DNA of 64,000 nt from Symsagittifera roscoffensis (Eukaryota > Xenacoelomorpha > Acoela > Convolutidae): NCBI RefSeq assembly GCF_963678635.1, contig NC_087065.1:15070019-15134018 (forward strand), written 5' to 3'. Position numbers and translations under genes: made by a program. The notes below the pieces were generated by a model. That model saw nothing but the letters and a program-made list of their open reading frames with translations. It made no database searches and was not told the origin of the DNA. This document shows, piece by piece, positions 1 to 12,500 of the stretch. Numbering within the stretch: the first letter of the stretch is position 1; every line of letters starts with the position of its first letter.

Positions 1-126
1 TGGCATTGTTTTGACCATTTCTTCACTAACTAAATGTGATGGAGTTTGAATATCTTGTTGTGCAAGATTGCTTGTTCCATTTAAATTTTCTTGTGTTTTA
101 ATGAATATAGAATTTAAGCTAATATT

Positions 127-573
127 TCATGTTCTATTTGTGAACAGTGCCTTATAATTTAAAGGTGTTTCATCAATAGTAAGTGGAGTTATTCTATCAT
201 AATCTTTATAGATGGAAATAGTGGTAATTGCTTGACTTGATATATCAGTTGGTATATTAAAAAATAATGGATGGGACCAATCAGGGTCCCAAGCATAATC
301 TGTTTGATCTGCCAATATAGTTTCATCGTCTAAATTTTGTGGTCAAAAATTTTTTCTTGCTAGTGATATGCGATCAAGGTTATGGACAAAATAATCAATT
401 ATAAACCATGCTAGCATCTTTTGTAGATGATTTTTAACATTTTGTGAGATTTCGTTACTAATGAGGTTTTCACGGATTGTATTTAAAAGTTTTGAAAAAA
501 AATTAAAAATTTCTTGTCTTACAGTTGTATGTCGGGCTGTTTGAGTTTGCGACTCACATTGTGTTTCTTTCAA
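127..573 (-). pseudogene. Unrecognised broken gene, two ORF pieces in one frame
   Basis: Two minus-strand open stretches (573 to 343 and 315 to 127) lie in the same reading frame and are separated by a TGA at 343-345, so they read as one decayed gene of at least 149 codons. The first part is Gln/Thr-rich then helical and amphipathic (NFFSKLLNTIRENL), and the second has a DPDWSHPLFFNIP stretch. The frame stays protein-like downstream of the stop near 127 and may run off the window edge. I do not recognise the family. The neighbourhood is otherwise noncoding. A retroelement gag or a viral structural gene is possible, but nothing in the sequence decides it. Confidence 0.3.
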
Positions 574-2219
574 CTCTAGTATGGATAGATAGCTATAGAT
601 GATTGAAAATACATCGTCTGTGAATGTTGAATTTGTTCTTTGTGAATTTCAGTGTTGTAAATTTTTTTTTCAGCCTGTAAAAACTTGCGAGAATTCTAGA
701 TATATATATCGTCTGTTTGTATTTGTTGTCTTATGTGATTTGATGTTGGTGATGCAATTGCGTCTTTTTGCGTGTTGTGTTTGTTTTTTTTCTACTTAAG
801 AAATTCTCTTGTTTGTCTGTGTGGTGTGATCACAAGTTCGTATATTTTGTTTTTAATTAAAAATTATGTAGTATGATTGTTTGCTTACTACCTAGATTAT
901 CTCTTGCCATAAGGTTTAGGATGATGGATGCAATATTTGGGGGTTAGAGTTTTTAATTTCCTAAACTGTTATTCCTTACGGTTTTTGTGTGGTTACCTTA
1001 ACTTGGGGCATAGATTGTCGTGGTTGATGGGTTGGAGAGAGACTATATCATTTCGTGAGAAGGATTTTTTACCTTCTCGTGAATAAGTTTTAATCTATGA
1101 GTTACCTAGTAAATCTTACCTTGTGGTTGTGATTTTGTGATCGAGGGTTGGAGAATAGTGAATCAATCCACAAGGTTCAGGTATAATTAGATCACAAGAA
1201 GATCGTTAGATACTATATTATGACTTATTAATTTGTTAAGGGTTTTAGCCTGGGTCATCTAGGGGGAAGGGTTCAAGTGAAGGATGAGTAATCGAAATTC
1301 TTTACTGTTAAGACTAATTAAAATGGCTAGTTTTTCAAAAATTTTCTTTAGTCCTGACTCGTTTATATAAGTTGGGTAAGGAGTCGACGTTTGAGGGCGT
1401 TAGACACTTTTAAAATTATGGGAAAGGAAGAACAAAATTGTTCTGATTTGATCCAAGGAAAGCCTTGATGATCAGTAATAAAATAAGTTAAATTTAGGTT
1501 TAATCAAAATTAAAGATCAAAGGAAGGCCTTCATGATCTGTTTATGAAAGAAAAGTGGGATATTGAATACAAGGATCAGACTTGATAAATTTTGATTTAA
1601 AACTTAAAAGTTAAAGAAAATTTAAAAGTTAAGGTTTTGATGAGATAAGTTTCTTAAATTTTTGCTGCTATGTTTTAGCTGATGATGCTAAAAATCATAT
1701 AATTTATAAAACTAACAACGCTTTTTAATACTAACTATTTTTTGTTTTTTGTATCTATTAAATTATTTTTTGAAAATTTTGATTTACTGCAGATTTTGGG
1801 GGGAACGACTTGTGCTCTTTCTATCAATCGTTTTTGTATAAATAGTAGGTTTAGCACCAGTAAGGTTGATGAAGAATTTTTTCTCTAAATTATTTTCATG
1901 TCAGTAAAGGAAAATGTAAATTTACTGCATAAAGTACTCTAAATACAAAAGTTTGTTCCGGTTTCCGTCGTACTATCATGTAGCAGAGTGTTCCAATTCC
2001 TGATTGTCTTTGACGCCACGATGTTGGTCTTTTTTCAATACCTGGTAATTCTTGTATTGTTTGAAAATTTGTCGTAAATTCATTGAGACTTAGAGACAAT
2101 TCTGATAAATTATCTATTCCGTCTAGCATTGTTGCAATTTTGCAATTGTCTAATTCTAGGTTCTATTTTCTAAATCTAAGTTAAATCAGGTCTTGTTTGA
2201 GACATTTGGTCGCACCAGA
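574..2219. other. AT-rich DNA without a supported gene
   Basis: Only short open frames occur here. A 77-codon minus-strand frame at 1896-2129 begins MLDGIDNLSELSLSLNE and could be a remnant, but nothing supports it. A short direct repeat (GGAAAGCCTTGATGATC near 1456 and GGAAGGCCTTCATGATC near 1524) is visible. No RNA gene was recognised. Confidence 0.5.
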
Positions 2220-2311
2220 TGAGTTATGACCTATTGGTTATACTCATAGAGTAATTTCAGATAAGAGTAATTTGCTCGTCATCTTATTTTCGGCCGGATA
2301 GATTCGTGCAA
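2220..2311 (+). repeat. Dispersed repeat copy 1 (partner at 35950-36049)
   Basis: This starts TGAGTTATGACCTATTGG and ends GGCCGGATAGATTCGTGCAA. The same sequence, in the same orientation, is at 35950-36049, with a short internal length difference. Homology stops sharply at 2311, where AT-rich MITE-like sequence begins. This suggests a later insertion into this copy. Confidence 0.75.
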
Positions 2312-2724
2312 TTTTTTTTTCACAAAAATGAAAAAAAAATCGATTATAATGGAGTAAAAATTGATTTTGTTGCCTCGAACAATAGACACATTATAATGAA
2401 CTTAAAATGATTTTAATCAATTTTTTTCACTTTTGTGGGCAAGGCCAATAAAACTCAATTATAGTCGATTTTTATTGATGGAACTCCAATGCGTGTTACG
2501 CCTGTCATTCAAGTATGCGTCAGTTGTTTTACGCTAGTCTGCTAAAAGACCCAGTTTTTCTACTTATGGTAAAAAGAGATCGGTCTCCACTTGAGCGTAA
2601 TAATTTAACAATTAACTCAACACGAGAAAAAATTCAGTTCAACACGGCAAGTTGAAAAACTGAGTGCTCACATCTCGCATAAATCATATCTGACTACTAG
2701 TTTTGCAGACTTGCATAAGGCACT

Positions 2725-3856
2725 CGCACTGGAGTTCCTTGGATAATAATCGATTATATTGTCATTTCAAAGTCAGTATCTATAAAATTACAAAAATAAT
2801 CGATTATTACCCATCAAAAATGAATTGTAATCCATTATTTTTTATATCATTATAACCCATTTTTATCGATTATAATTGATTATAATCCCTTAAAAAGGAT
2901 TATATTTTGTATATTTTTTATGCCAATAAAATCCTTTATGATCAGTTTTAATCAATTATAAAGGATTTTTTGGATAGATAAGTCATAAAATTTACAATTT
3001 TTTTTCTAAGTTATCGCATTTCCTGTTTAGTACAGTTGTTACCTATTAGGTTTCATAAAATGTTACATTTATATTTTCACTCTTTGTAATTTTTGTCTTA
3101 TATACCCCGTTTGCCCCCCTCCCACTCCTGTTTATACCTACCCCCCCCCCCCCCCATCCTCCCACCCCTGTTCCCCCTCCCGTTTTCCTCCCTGTTTCCA
3201 CCCCCTTTGTTTAACCACCCACCGTTTTCCTCCCTGTTTACACCCCCGTTCCGTTTAGCCCCCCCCCCCGCACACTGCCCCCCTACCTCCCTGCCCGTTT
3301 ACCACAACCGCCATTCGCCCCCTTTATGGGTTTTTTTTATTGGTAGACTTTGGAGAGGGGGTTTATGATTTACACCCCCCCTCCAAGTTACCCCCCACAC
3401 ACAGTTTACACCTCCTCAATTTACCCCCATCTTAGCCAAACCCCCCACCGTTTACAGGGGGAGGGGGTTTGAGCAAATGTGGACGGATGGTGGGCAAAGT
3501 GGGGGAGGGGTTAATTCGAGTAGGTTAAGATTGCGAGTAGGCCATGAGTATGAGTAACGCAGAAAATTTACAAGTTTTGCAAATGATTTTGCAAAAAAAT
3601 GTATAGATTATTATCGTTATAATATTTTATAATGGTTTTTAAATGGATTATAATCCAATATAATGGATTTTAAAAGGATTATAATCAATTATATTAAAAT
3701 TTATTGGTTTGTGTTTTTACGAAAATAATTGATTATAATGAAAATATAATCGAATTCGTAGTCTAAATTTGCCACAATATTGGCTTATAATGACAACAAT
3801 TTAGACAACACTTTTCCATTATAATCGATTATTATCAATGGAACTCCGGTGCGGGC
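2725..3856. mobile_element. MITE-like element with GGAGTTCC terminal inverted repeats
   Basis: The left end at 2725-2757 and the reverse complement of the right end at 3822-3856 share CGCAC(T/C)GGAGTTCC, 3 variable bases, then GATAATAATCGATTATA. A third related end (GATGGAACTCCAATGCG, right-end orientation) sits at about 2480-2500, so a second related element abuts on the left (about 2312-2500). The subterminal DNA is rich in AATCGATTATAAT palindromes. No transposase ORF is present, so it is nonautonomous. I could not identify a convincing target duplication, so the exact termini are uncertain. Confidence 0.55.
3100..3520 (+). repeat. C-rich low-complexity tract inside the MITE
   Basis: Long runs of C are interspersed with GTTTA or TTTAC blocks (for example CCCCCGTTTACCC variants), changing to G-rich at the 3' side near 3460-3510. 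The 91-codon open frame here is proline-rich and is a composition artefact. Confidence 0.8.
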
Positions 3857-4056
3857 ATGCGAGATATGCACGCCCGCTCAGCAGAAGATCTGATCGAGTC
3901 CTGCTATTGCCATATAGCTAGACCTGTTAAATCGCTGAGCTGCTGTCTGAAAGGAAACCAAACTGCATTATTGCCGACAAAAATTATAAAGATCATGAAT
4001 GAAAAAATTAAAAACGGAAAAATCCGGACTCGGTGTCGGGGTTTCAGTCATACATG

Positions 4057-4641
4057 CAACGGCGGATCTAGGATTTTCTCGAGAGGGCGGCGGACTTTCA
4101 AAAAAATCTAGAAAGTTTAACTATTTTTTTGTAGGTCGAACAAATTGATTTTCGAGCTCTCCTAAAGCACTAAAAAGACGCTGTTTTGGCAAAATTTTCT
4201 GCACCCTAGGCAAATTTTTGAAAAAAAAACAGGTCAAAAAGCCATTTTTTGTCTTTTTTATTGGTGCCAAAAGTATATATTGGTGCCAAAAGCGCCTTTA
4301 GAAAACGTTTAGGGTCCGTCGGTCAAAAATGGATTTTTTAAAAAGTACTAAAGGGGGTCGGCAGGGGGTCGAATTCCTGGCTCTTTTCCAGTTTCCCACC
4401 CCCCTCGTAAAATTACAGAATGAAACTGTTCAAAAGTTGTTAACACGGCGTTTTGCATGTTAAAAGTGATGTCAAAATTTGTTCATCTAATCACGCTGAC
4501 ACGTTTTCACGCAGTTTTTAACATGAACATTCATTATTAATAGACTGTCATATATTGAATTTCAGAAAAAATCAAAGGGGGGACTGGAAAAGGGCCGAAT
4601 CCCTGAGGGGAAGGGCGTCCGCCCCCCTAAATCCGCCCCTG
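4057..4641. mobile_element. hAT-like MITE with 8-bp target duplication
   Basis: The termini are inverted: the left end is CAACGGCGGATCTAGG, and the reverse complement of the right end is CAGGGGCGGATTTAGG. The flanks are CATACATG (4049-4056) and CATATATG (4642-4649), 7 of 8 bases matching, as expected for an 8-bp hAT-type duplication. The 585-bp interior has no transposase ORF, so the element is nonautonomous. Assignment to hAT rests on duplication length and CA...TG ends. Confidence 0.7.
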
Positions 4642-6303
4642 CATATATGGTTTAGACATTCACGAGCAAAATTTTGAAGTTTCATTATCATTTTATTTGG
4701 AAACCTTTTATATTGAAGTGTTGAATTTCGTGACTAATTTTTAGACCCTTGCGACTAATTTTTAAACCATGGTGACCAAATTTAAGAATTCTGAGTTTAT
4801 TTTTCAGGCTCTTGCAACACGGATGTAATATTTGCAAGCTTGACTGCCTCCTTATACGCCTTGTGTTAAATGCAAGAATTCACTTTTAGCTGATTTTTGA
4901 GCAAACTTGTAAAGTTTAGCTCTGTTTTTCTACCAAATCCTTATTGAGAAAACCCTGAGAAATTGCTTCTAATACATGAATAAGTGATGCTTGTATAAGA
5001 GATTAACACATAAATCAGTGCTGGTAAATGGCGTTTGCTGAGATACCACAGTAAGAGCGAAGACTAACACTGAGACTTCAAACCAGGATTCCGCTACGAC
5101 CTTTTTACAAACGTAGTGTAAGAAGTTTTCTCTCTTTTAAAAAAAAGTTTTTTTTGTTTATGATTACTCGCAGTTTGTGGGGCGGGAGGGAGTGAAGGAT
5201 GTGTTGTTTTAATTAATTGAAAAAATAAGTTATCTGATTATCAAAAAAAGTCTTACTTGTTCCTTGCACAACAAATATTGTTTTCCTTTTGATTTAAAGT
5301 ACTCAAATTGCAAAAAATTCTTTCAATATTAATTTGTTCAATTGCTTCTGATGTAATTTTCTGTTGTCTACTTTGCATAAAAAGAAGCATTCTCCACCTT
5401 AATGTTAAGCAGAGGTTGAAACATTTGCCGGCCAAAAATATGTTGCTCGCACTTCCATAACTTGTAGAGATAATTCTTCAAACCATATTAACTGTTATCA
5501 AAAACGCAAATAATGAAAACAAGACTGCTCAATTATCAGAAAAAGCCTTGAATGTTCCGAATGTCCCTTAATTCGTATTGAATAGTTTTTGGGGAAAAAT
5601 ATTGAAAACCTATAAACTTTGGAAAAAATCTGTGCGGATCTTTGAGTCGTACGAAATTAATATGACCGATCTGATTAGCTAGTCTCAATTCTACTTGGAA
5701 CGAGTTTGCTATGCGGGATAATTCGCCACGCAAAAATAATTCGCGTTACGCTCTCAGCAATATGACAAAAAACTGCTCGTATCAGGGCGAAGTCCTGAAT
5801 GTTCCGACTGCCTTTTAACGTCTATTGAGCATTAATAACATGAAACAAATAAAATATAATACAATAAAACTAAAATTTTAAAAAAATGAGAGTTTTGTGA
5901 AAATCATCACCCCACATGCCATATAAAGTACAAAATGATAGCGTTCGCTCTTTTTATTAAATCTTTTATGGAAAATAAGCTTCGTTCGACCAATTTGAAA
6001 AGATTTCTAAGACGGATTAAATCTCGGCTTACGCGTTAGTAGCGCGAAATATATCGCGCGTTAATTGTACCAATTTGGCCAAAATGGCAATTTTTAAATC
6101 CCTATAACTTCTGAAAAATGGTCACAGGTGAAATAAGTTTTCAAACTATACCTTTCAAATGATGTTAAACAATTTCCTTCGAAAATGGCTCGTTGAAAAG
6201 TCGAAATTTGTTCGAAGAAAAAATCCATCCCGAGCACAAATATTCCGTTACTTTCGTTAGGAAAGTCGGAACGATATGCTTTTCAAAGTGCGCAAAATGG
6301 CCC

Positions 6304-6524
6304 TTTTGGCAATTTTCAAGCCCCCAGAAATTTACAAGATAAAATTGGAGGTAAAATATCTTTTGTATTTGAACTCTTTATTGTGGTATAAAAACTTTTC
6401 TCGAAAATTATTATTCCGATCGGTGAAAGTTGACTGAATAAAAAAAATTATGTCCTATTATCGAATTACCATAAAAAAATGTTCTCTCTGAATGGTAAAG
6501 TTTTTTGCTCAATCTAATTTTTCA
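6304..6524 (+). repeat. Source segment A of the filler in the Polinton left TIR
   Basis: These 221 bases recur without length change at 8601-8821 (constant offset 2297) and look identical on reading. The homology ends at TTTTTCA, where the copy switches to source segment B. Confidence 0.9.
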
Positions 6525-7317
6525 CGAAGTAAGATCGTAAAACTATGTGAAAATACAATTTTAAGAAAAATCACACTATTTTATCAAACTAAGATTTGTG
6601 AGAAGTAAAAATTTTAGAAAGAAGCCTGCCATGAATCGGTACAAAAAGTTCCTTTAGACCTTAAAATCATCAAAAAATAATGCACTGCAAAATGTGCCAG
6701 ATTTGTCCGACATTAGAAAACACGGTTGAGACTGCATTTTTGGTATCGTAATGGCTGTTGGTCGCGTATCCACATCTTAGTATTTGTTTAACGGCGAGTT
6801 GCTGAGTTAGCTGCTGTTTTACCGCAAACTGTGCTGTTATCAGATTTAGATTAATATGAGGAGCAATTTTTTTTTAAATACCATTCTCATATAAAATATT
6901 ATATAAAATTACTCAAAAGTATTCAAAATGCCGTAAAAACACCTTTTATTAAAATGAGCGTTTCAATATCCTCAATTTTATAGTTTTAAGAAACGCCTAA
7001 GAAACAACAAAGCAGAACCACAAAATACCAGTGCACGCCCCTAATTCCTACACTTAGTTGCATACTATTGCAAAAAAAATTTCAGATCGTTGGTAGGGAA
7101 AGGCTAGGAATTTTTTGGCAACCTTCAAGTAATGCTTAAAACTGTATCATTTGTGATTTGTTTTTAGATAGGTGTAATACAATTTAACAATTTATATCTC
7201 AAATTATGAACCTTCTGCATTGGATCTAGAAACAAAACCGCAATTTATGACACGAAGATCAAAAAACTTTGTCTGCTTTTTGAATCGTCAATGACAGAAA
7301 AAGAGAGAAAGGAAGCT

Positions 7318-7382
7318 CAGAAGGCAAACAGAGAAAGAGAGAGAGGTTCGGGAGAGAGAGAAAGAGAGAGAAAGAAAGACCG

Positions 7383-7421
<39 letters not shown>

Positions 7422-7520
7422 GAGAGAGATAGAGAGAGAGAGAGAGAGAGAAAGGGAGAGAGCGGAGAGGGAGCGAGAGAGAGAGGAGAGATGGAGAGAG
7501 AAAAAGAAAGAGAGAGATAT
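7318..7520 (+). repeat. GA-rich microsatellite
   Basis: Imperfect (GA)n with GAAA interruptions. Both strands give long open frames (Arg/Glu-rich on plus, Leu/Ser-rich on minus) that are purely compositional and were not called as genes. Confidence 0.95.
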
Positions 7521-7616
7521 GTTTTCACCTCATCGAAAAGAAAACATATTTTAACTGTCCGGCACAGTATATAGTTTTGCTTGGTTGTTTTTCAAAAAAC
7601 TCGCTTGCGATCATAC

Positions 7617-7958
7617 TCAAAAAAAAACATTTTCCATAGTAATTTTTTTCAACCCAGCATCAAAGTTTGGTTAGATGATTGTGGAGTTAACTCTGTTTTT
7701 AGTTAGGGAGATACGTTCAAGTTTAAAAAATGTTGGCCAAAAATGGTCTGAATAAAAAAAAAGCAAAATGTAATTGTTCTGTTCTACTCTTCGAAGGGCG
7801 GAAAGAAAGTAATAAATGGCTCTGATGATTGCATAATCCTTAATGATTAATTTAAACTATTTCGATTGTTTTGATAAACTCCTTTTTGTCAGTAGGGAAT
7901 TGTCGGAGCTTGCATTTGCAGCTAAAACATAATATTTGCTCAAAAGCATACAAAAGCG
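7617..7958 (+). repeat. Source segment B of the filler in the Polinton left TIR
   Basis: These 342 bases recur collinearly at 8824-9165 (constant offset 1207). The copy begins at TCAAAAAAAAAC, directly after the copy of segment A, with a TCA microhomology at the joint. Confidence 0.9.
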
Positions 7959-8252
7959 GGATACGGCAAAGCCTAAGGTCAAACATGATGCTTGAACATT
8001 GAAAGTCATTTGAACCGCGGAAAAAGTCATTTAAGAGTCATTTAATTAGTTTAAAAAAGTGAAAAAATTGCACAATTTTCTGTACACAAACATCTTTATG
8101 ATACGAGAAGTGCAGAGAATGTCCGTCCTAAAAATAGGTAAGACTTTGATTGCATACAAATTTCACTTTTCAAATTTCACGTTTTATTTCAACCTTGATC
8201 AAATCAGCACGTTTCAGTTTGGCTGATTCATCAGATAAGTTATGAGAGAATG

Positions 8253-8258
8253 CTTGTC
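8253..8258. repeat. Target site duplication, left (CTTGTC)
   Basis: CTTGTC immediately precedes the left TIR terminus AGTAGTAGATG. The identical hexamer follows the right terminus at 26059-26064. A 6-bp duplication is diagnostic of Polinton/Maverick integration. Confidence 0.9.
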
Positions 8259-8307
8259 AGTAGTAGATGTTGAGGCTGAAGTGGGGGGGGGACTCTGAAG
8301 ACCCACA

Positions 8308-8395
8308 TGTATTAAGATAGGGAATAGAGCATCCTGTCTTCAAGCTATGTATTAAGATTGGGTATAGAGTCTACAATGTATTAAGATAGGGAATA
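8308..8395 (+). repeat. Three copies of the 19-bp TIR motif
   Basis: TGTATTAAGATAGGGAATA at 8308-8326 and 8377-8395, with a variant (TGTATTAAGATTGGGTATA) at 8348-8366. The mirror set is in the right TIR, and one exact copy lies mid-element at 16378-16396. This is a candidate binding site for an element-encoded replication, integration or packaging factor. Confidence 0.6.
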
Positions 8396-8600
8396 CCGAT
8401 GGTAAGGTTTCAGTGTGATGGTAAGAGAAATAAAAACGAAAATTTTTTGGTTTTTGTTTATTTTTTTTGCAAAATTTTTGGCGCGCGTTATCTAATTGGG
8501 AACAATTAATTGTTAATTACGTGTAGAATTAAGGTTTTGTATTTAGTTTTTTTGGTGCATGGTAAGTCAATGGTAAGAGTTTTTGTGCAAAAACTTGGAA

Positions 8601-9164
8601 TTTTGGCAATTTTCAAGCCCCCAGAAATTTACAAGATAAAATTGGAGGTAAAATATCTTTTGTATTTGAACTCTTTATTGTGGTATAAAAACTTTTCTCG
8701 AAAATTATTATTCCGATCGGTGAAAGTTGACTGAATAAAAAAAATTATGTCCTATTATCGAATTACCATAAAAAAATGTTCTCTCTGAATGGTAAAGTTT
8801 TTTGCTCAATCTAATTTTTCATTTCAAAAAAAAACATTTTCCATAGTAATTTTTTTCAACCCAGCATCAAAGTTTGGTTAGATGATTGTGGAGTTAACTC
8901 TGTTTTTAGTTAGGGAGATACGTTCAAGTTTAAAAAATGTTGGCCAAAAATGGTCTGAATAAAAAAAAAGCAAAATGTAATTGTTCTGTTCTACTCTTCG
9001 AAGGGCGGAAAGAAAGTAATAAATGGCTCTGATGATTGCATAATCCTTAATGATTAATTTAAACTATTTCGATTGTTTTGATAAACTCCTTTTTGTCAGT
9101 AGGGAATTGTCGGAGCTTGCATTTGCAGCTAAAACATAATATTTGCTCAAAAGCATACAAAAGC
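8601..9164 (+). other. Templated filler insertion within the left TIR
   Basis: 8601-8821 copies 6304-6524 and 8824-9164 copies 7617-7957, both in direct orientation with no indels. The two donor segments are 1.1 kb apart in the flank but are fused here. Short microhomologies sit at the joints (TTTT, TCA, GCG-AATT), and 79 bp of TIR are duplicated on either side. The pattern fits template-switching repair of a break in the TIR. Confidence 0.85.
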
Positions 9165-9530
9165 GAATTAAGGTTTTGTATTTAGTTTTTTTGGTGCATG
9201 GTAAGTCAATGGTAAGAGTTTTTGTGCAAAAACTTGGAATTTTTATCAAATTAAAACTTTTTCGAAAAAATTCAAAACACGATAAGATTTTGTTTAATTT
9301 GATCTAATAAAAAATTTTTAGATACTTTTACTTTCTATCTATCTGAATCTATTCTGAACCTACAGAGACATCGAAAAAAATTGAATTTTTTGAGAGAAAA
9401 AAATTAAATTACAAAAAAGTATATAAATCACTGCATCGTATAACAAGTTTACCGCAAAATTTTACATTTTAACATCATAAAGCCAATATAAGACGACATC
9501 ATGAATGAATTTACTTGACCAGATCAGTTC

Positions 9531-12500
9531 CTATAAGTTCAGTGGTTTTGTATGAATTCCATCATCTTGTACTTGTCTTTTTGGATAAAAATAGCTTAGT
9601 CTTTTCTTTGTTTGTTCATATGTTGCCACCATATGATTTATAGTTCTGAATCCTCTATTTGTAGATGTTAAGTTGATTGCTTCATCGAGCACTCTCCTGT
9701 ACTGTGACATGGGTCCGTCTCCAGAATCTTCGAGAACTCGCTTGTTTAATCCTTTACTGCTAAATTTGAACTTATCTGACTTGTCATAGCAGCAATATGT
9801 CTTGCTACACAAACATAGCATTTCTGTACATCTGAATTCTTCTTTAAAAAGTCCCGGTTCCCGCTTATCATGCTTATTATGCGTACTGCAACACGTTCGA
9901 GGAAAGAAATTTGATTTTGCATCCGCCTTGAAAGAGTCTCTACAGTAATTTTCCCTAATTTTTTCCCAAGCAGCTCTCTTATCTGGTTTGATACAGTCGT
10001 ATAAATTTTCTTCGGCAAGTGCTAAGTAAAGTGAGTCTGTATCCATCTCCAACTCTTCAAATTTATTCACATCACAGAACGTGTCAAAGAAGTTATAGTA
10101 GAGTTCCAACATTCTCAGTTTTGCATACTGGAGTATGAAAAAACCAACAATGATGGGTTCTCTGTGCTCAATGGTTGACTTCAATAACTCCACCTCATAT
10201 AAGTCCTTCTCAACTGTAATCAATCTTTTGAACAATGGTTCATTGATTGCCTTATGAGTTTTTTCATCGTTCAGATATTTTGTGATTGTATGTCTCGATC
10301 TATCCATGATCTGATATCCATACGAAGAATTACACAAAAGTTTCATTGTTTCTGCTTCAACTCCTGATAGAGGGTTTTCATCTCCTTCTCTTCTTGCGTC
10401 AAACACCGATTGAACGAAATTATTGAAATACTTCCGAGGAGAATTTTGAACAAATCGGTAAAGTTTGGTGCACTGCAATCCAAGTTCCATATGAAAGTTG
10501 AAAAGGGGAGTTATAACTGTTCCATTTTCCAGCTTGAAACTAGATATCAGCATTCTCTGAGGATGCTTTAACATTTCGTTCTCGATCGCATAGTTTTTCA
10601 TGTAATCTCCAATATCATCTCTTCCAACCTCAGTATTTTTAAAAATTGGAGGAAAATTGGCAAAATTTGATTTTAGCTCATCTGGAACAACTAAGTCGCA
10701 CTGAACGTAGCCAAAAAGAGATTCATCTTTTATTTTTGCAAGAAGGGAGTCTGTAAAAAGAGTTCTTTTATAGGGAAAGTGGGTTCTGACGTGATTTTTG
10801 ATCTTGTCGTCGGTTTTGAAACTTTCCCACCAGTCACACTCCCACATTTCTTCCACTTTGTATCCTGTCTCTTTAATGTATTCTCGTCGCATATCATCCA
10901 TTTCTCTCTTCTTGTTTCCTCGCTCAATATCCTGTTCTGTTAAGAAGGGACGAGCGTCTTGACAGGAACAGAAGTGGTAGTAACATCCCATTGCTTCGAA
11001 TACTGTTTTACAGTGATCGCAGTAACCATCAACATTAAAACAGTCGATTTTTTTTCTGTTCTCCAGATGTAAAAAAGCTCTCAATTTTACATTCTGGTCT
11101 TCATTCTTGATAGAAAGACATAACCATATTCTCAAAGTTGTGAGTTCGATTATGTCTAGCCTTGAATTTCTGCATTTCAGTGTCAAAATCCCATCTAGTG
11201 TACAGTCCTGTTGGCATATCTTGACACATTGAGAAAGGGTAAAGCTGGCTTGCATCAATTCCAACGATTGATTTACAAACATTTGATGAATTTCTGATGT
11301 ATGTTTCATAAACTACAGCTTTTTGAGTGAAAACAATGGAAGGTCCACCAGTCGTGTCTTCTCTAATTTTTTCACACAAGTCTTTATCACTTTCGCAAAA
11401 TGGATAAAACTTGTATTTAGTAGATTTGTGTAGACAAATGTTTGCTAGATTTGGGAGTGTGCAGCCAAGTTTTAACATATCTATCCCCTTGTTATGATAA
11501 AACTGAATCAATTTTTGCATTGCTTCCAGGGTTGGAATTACATCTTTGTTGTTGTACCATTTCAAAAAGTCTTTGAATACTGTCATTCCGTTTTTCTTCC
11601 AAGTCTCTTGTTAGTAATTGTAATTAACTAAACCAGTTGAAGGAACAGTCTTGATTTGAAGCTTTTTCAGTGTCTGTTGTTCGTCAAATCCACTTTTTCT
11701 AAGCTTCTCATAATCAATGAAGTCTTTGTCTAGAGGATTGTTGTTTCTAAGTTTACTGAAAAAGGCTTCATACGGTGGCAATTCAGGAAAGTCAAGTTTG
11801 TCTGGGTTATCATTAGGGAAAGAATCCTTTCGTTTCGCTAGCTTTATAGGCTTTGAGAAAGGAGTCCAAGGTAGTTGCCCCTCCCAGAAACTTCATTATG
11901 TCGAGAAATTGTACATCTCCAAACTTGAAAGATATAAATTCATTTGCTTTTTTGATTACGGATGTTTCTTGTTCTTTATCGCGAATTAATTAAGGAATTA
12001 AGTATGATTTGATCAAATTCAAGTCCTATCTACCGCTGTTAAATCCAAAAACAGGTGAAGTATTTATATATCTCTCCAGATTTTGTTTCAAAATGATGAG
12101 TTGATTTTTCTGAATTCGCAAGAATTGTGTTGACATATCTGCTTCTTCCGAATCTTCAATGCATTCGTCTTCATACTCGAACTTATTACTTAAAAAGTTT
12201 TTACCACGTTCGTTCAGTTGATCAAAGTTCTTTTTCATTCTTTCATTGACAGCTCTTTCAATATCTTGAAATTTTGTTCTCATCTCCAACTTACATTTTC
12301 CAGCTAACAGTTCGAGGTTGGATACAAAATCAATTATCAAGTTCTGTGGATCCTTGTTCTACAAGAAGATTGGATCATCAACCAGATTTGATGATATAGA
12401 GACTGAAATGGGGACATGTTTTCCAATCCAGGTTGTAGTTTGTGTTTATTTTAATTCCTCTGTAGGAACACAAATCGATTCAAAATCAAAAATTGCTAGA

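Larger units (their letters stand above)
4642..8252. other. AT-rich DNA, no supported gene
   Basis: The stretch holds short open frames only, including a 60-codon minus frame at 5253-5435 and a 65-codon minus frame at 5536-5733, neither recognised. It contains a GA microsatellite (7318-7520) and the two source segments (6304-6524, 7617-7958) copied into the Polinton TIR. Otherwise I see nothing here. Confidence 0.5.
8259..9465 (+). repeat. Polinton left terminal inverted repeat, interrupted
   Basis: It matches the reverse complement of about 25485-26058. Homologous parts are 8259-8604 and 9165-9465, and the part between is foreign filler. The stretch 8526-8604 is duplicated at 9165-9243, so the repeat resumes after the filler with 79 bases repeated. 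It includes three copies of a TGTATTAAGATAGGGAATA-type motif and the conserved AGATAACGCGCGCCAAAA block in reverse. Confidence 0.92.

Noticed and set aside
3093-3368. 91-codon proline-rich ORF
   Set aside because: Produced by the C-rich low-complexity tract inside a MITE.
3100-3520. Telomere-like or CRISPR-like repeat
   Set aside because: Units are irregular in length and sequence, with no spacer structure and no known telomere unit.
7259-7554. Two opposite open frames of about 88 codons (Ser/Leu-rich and Arg/Glu-rich)
   Set aside because: Both come from the GA microsatellite, with no non-repetitive coding sequence.
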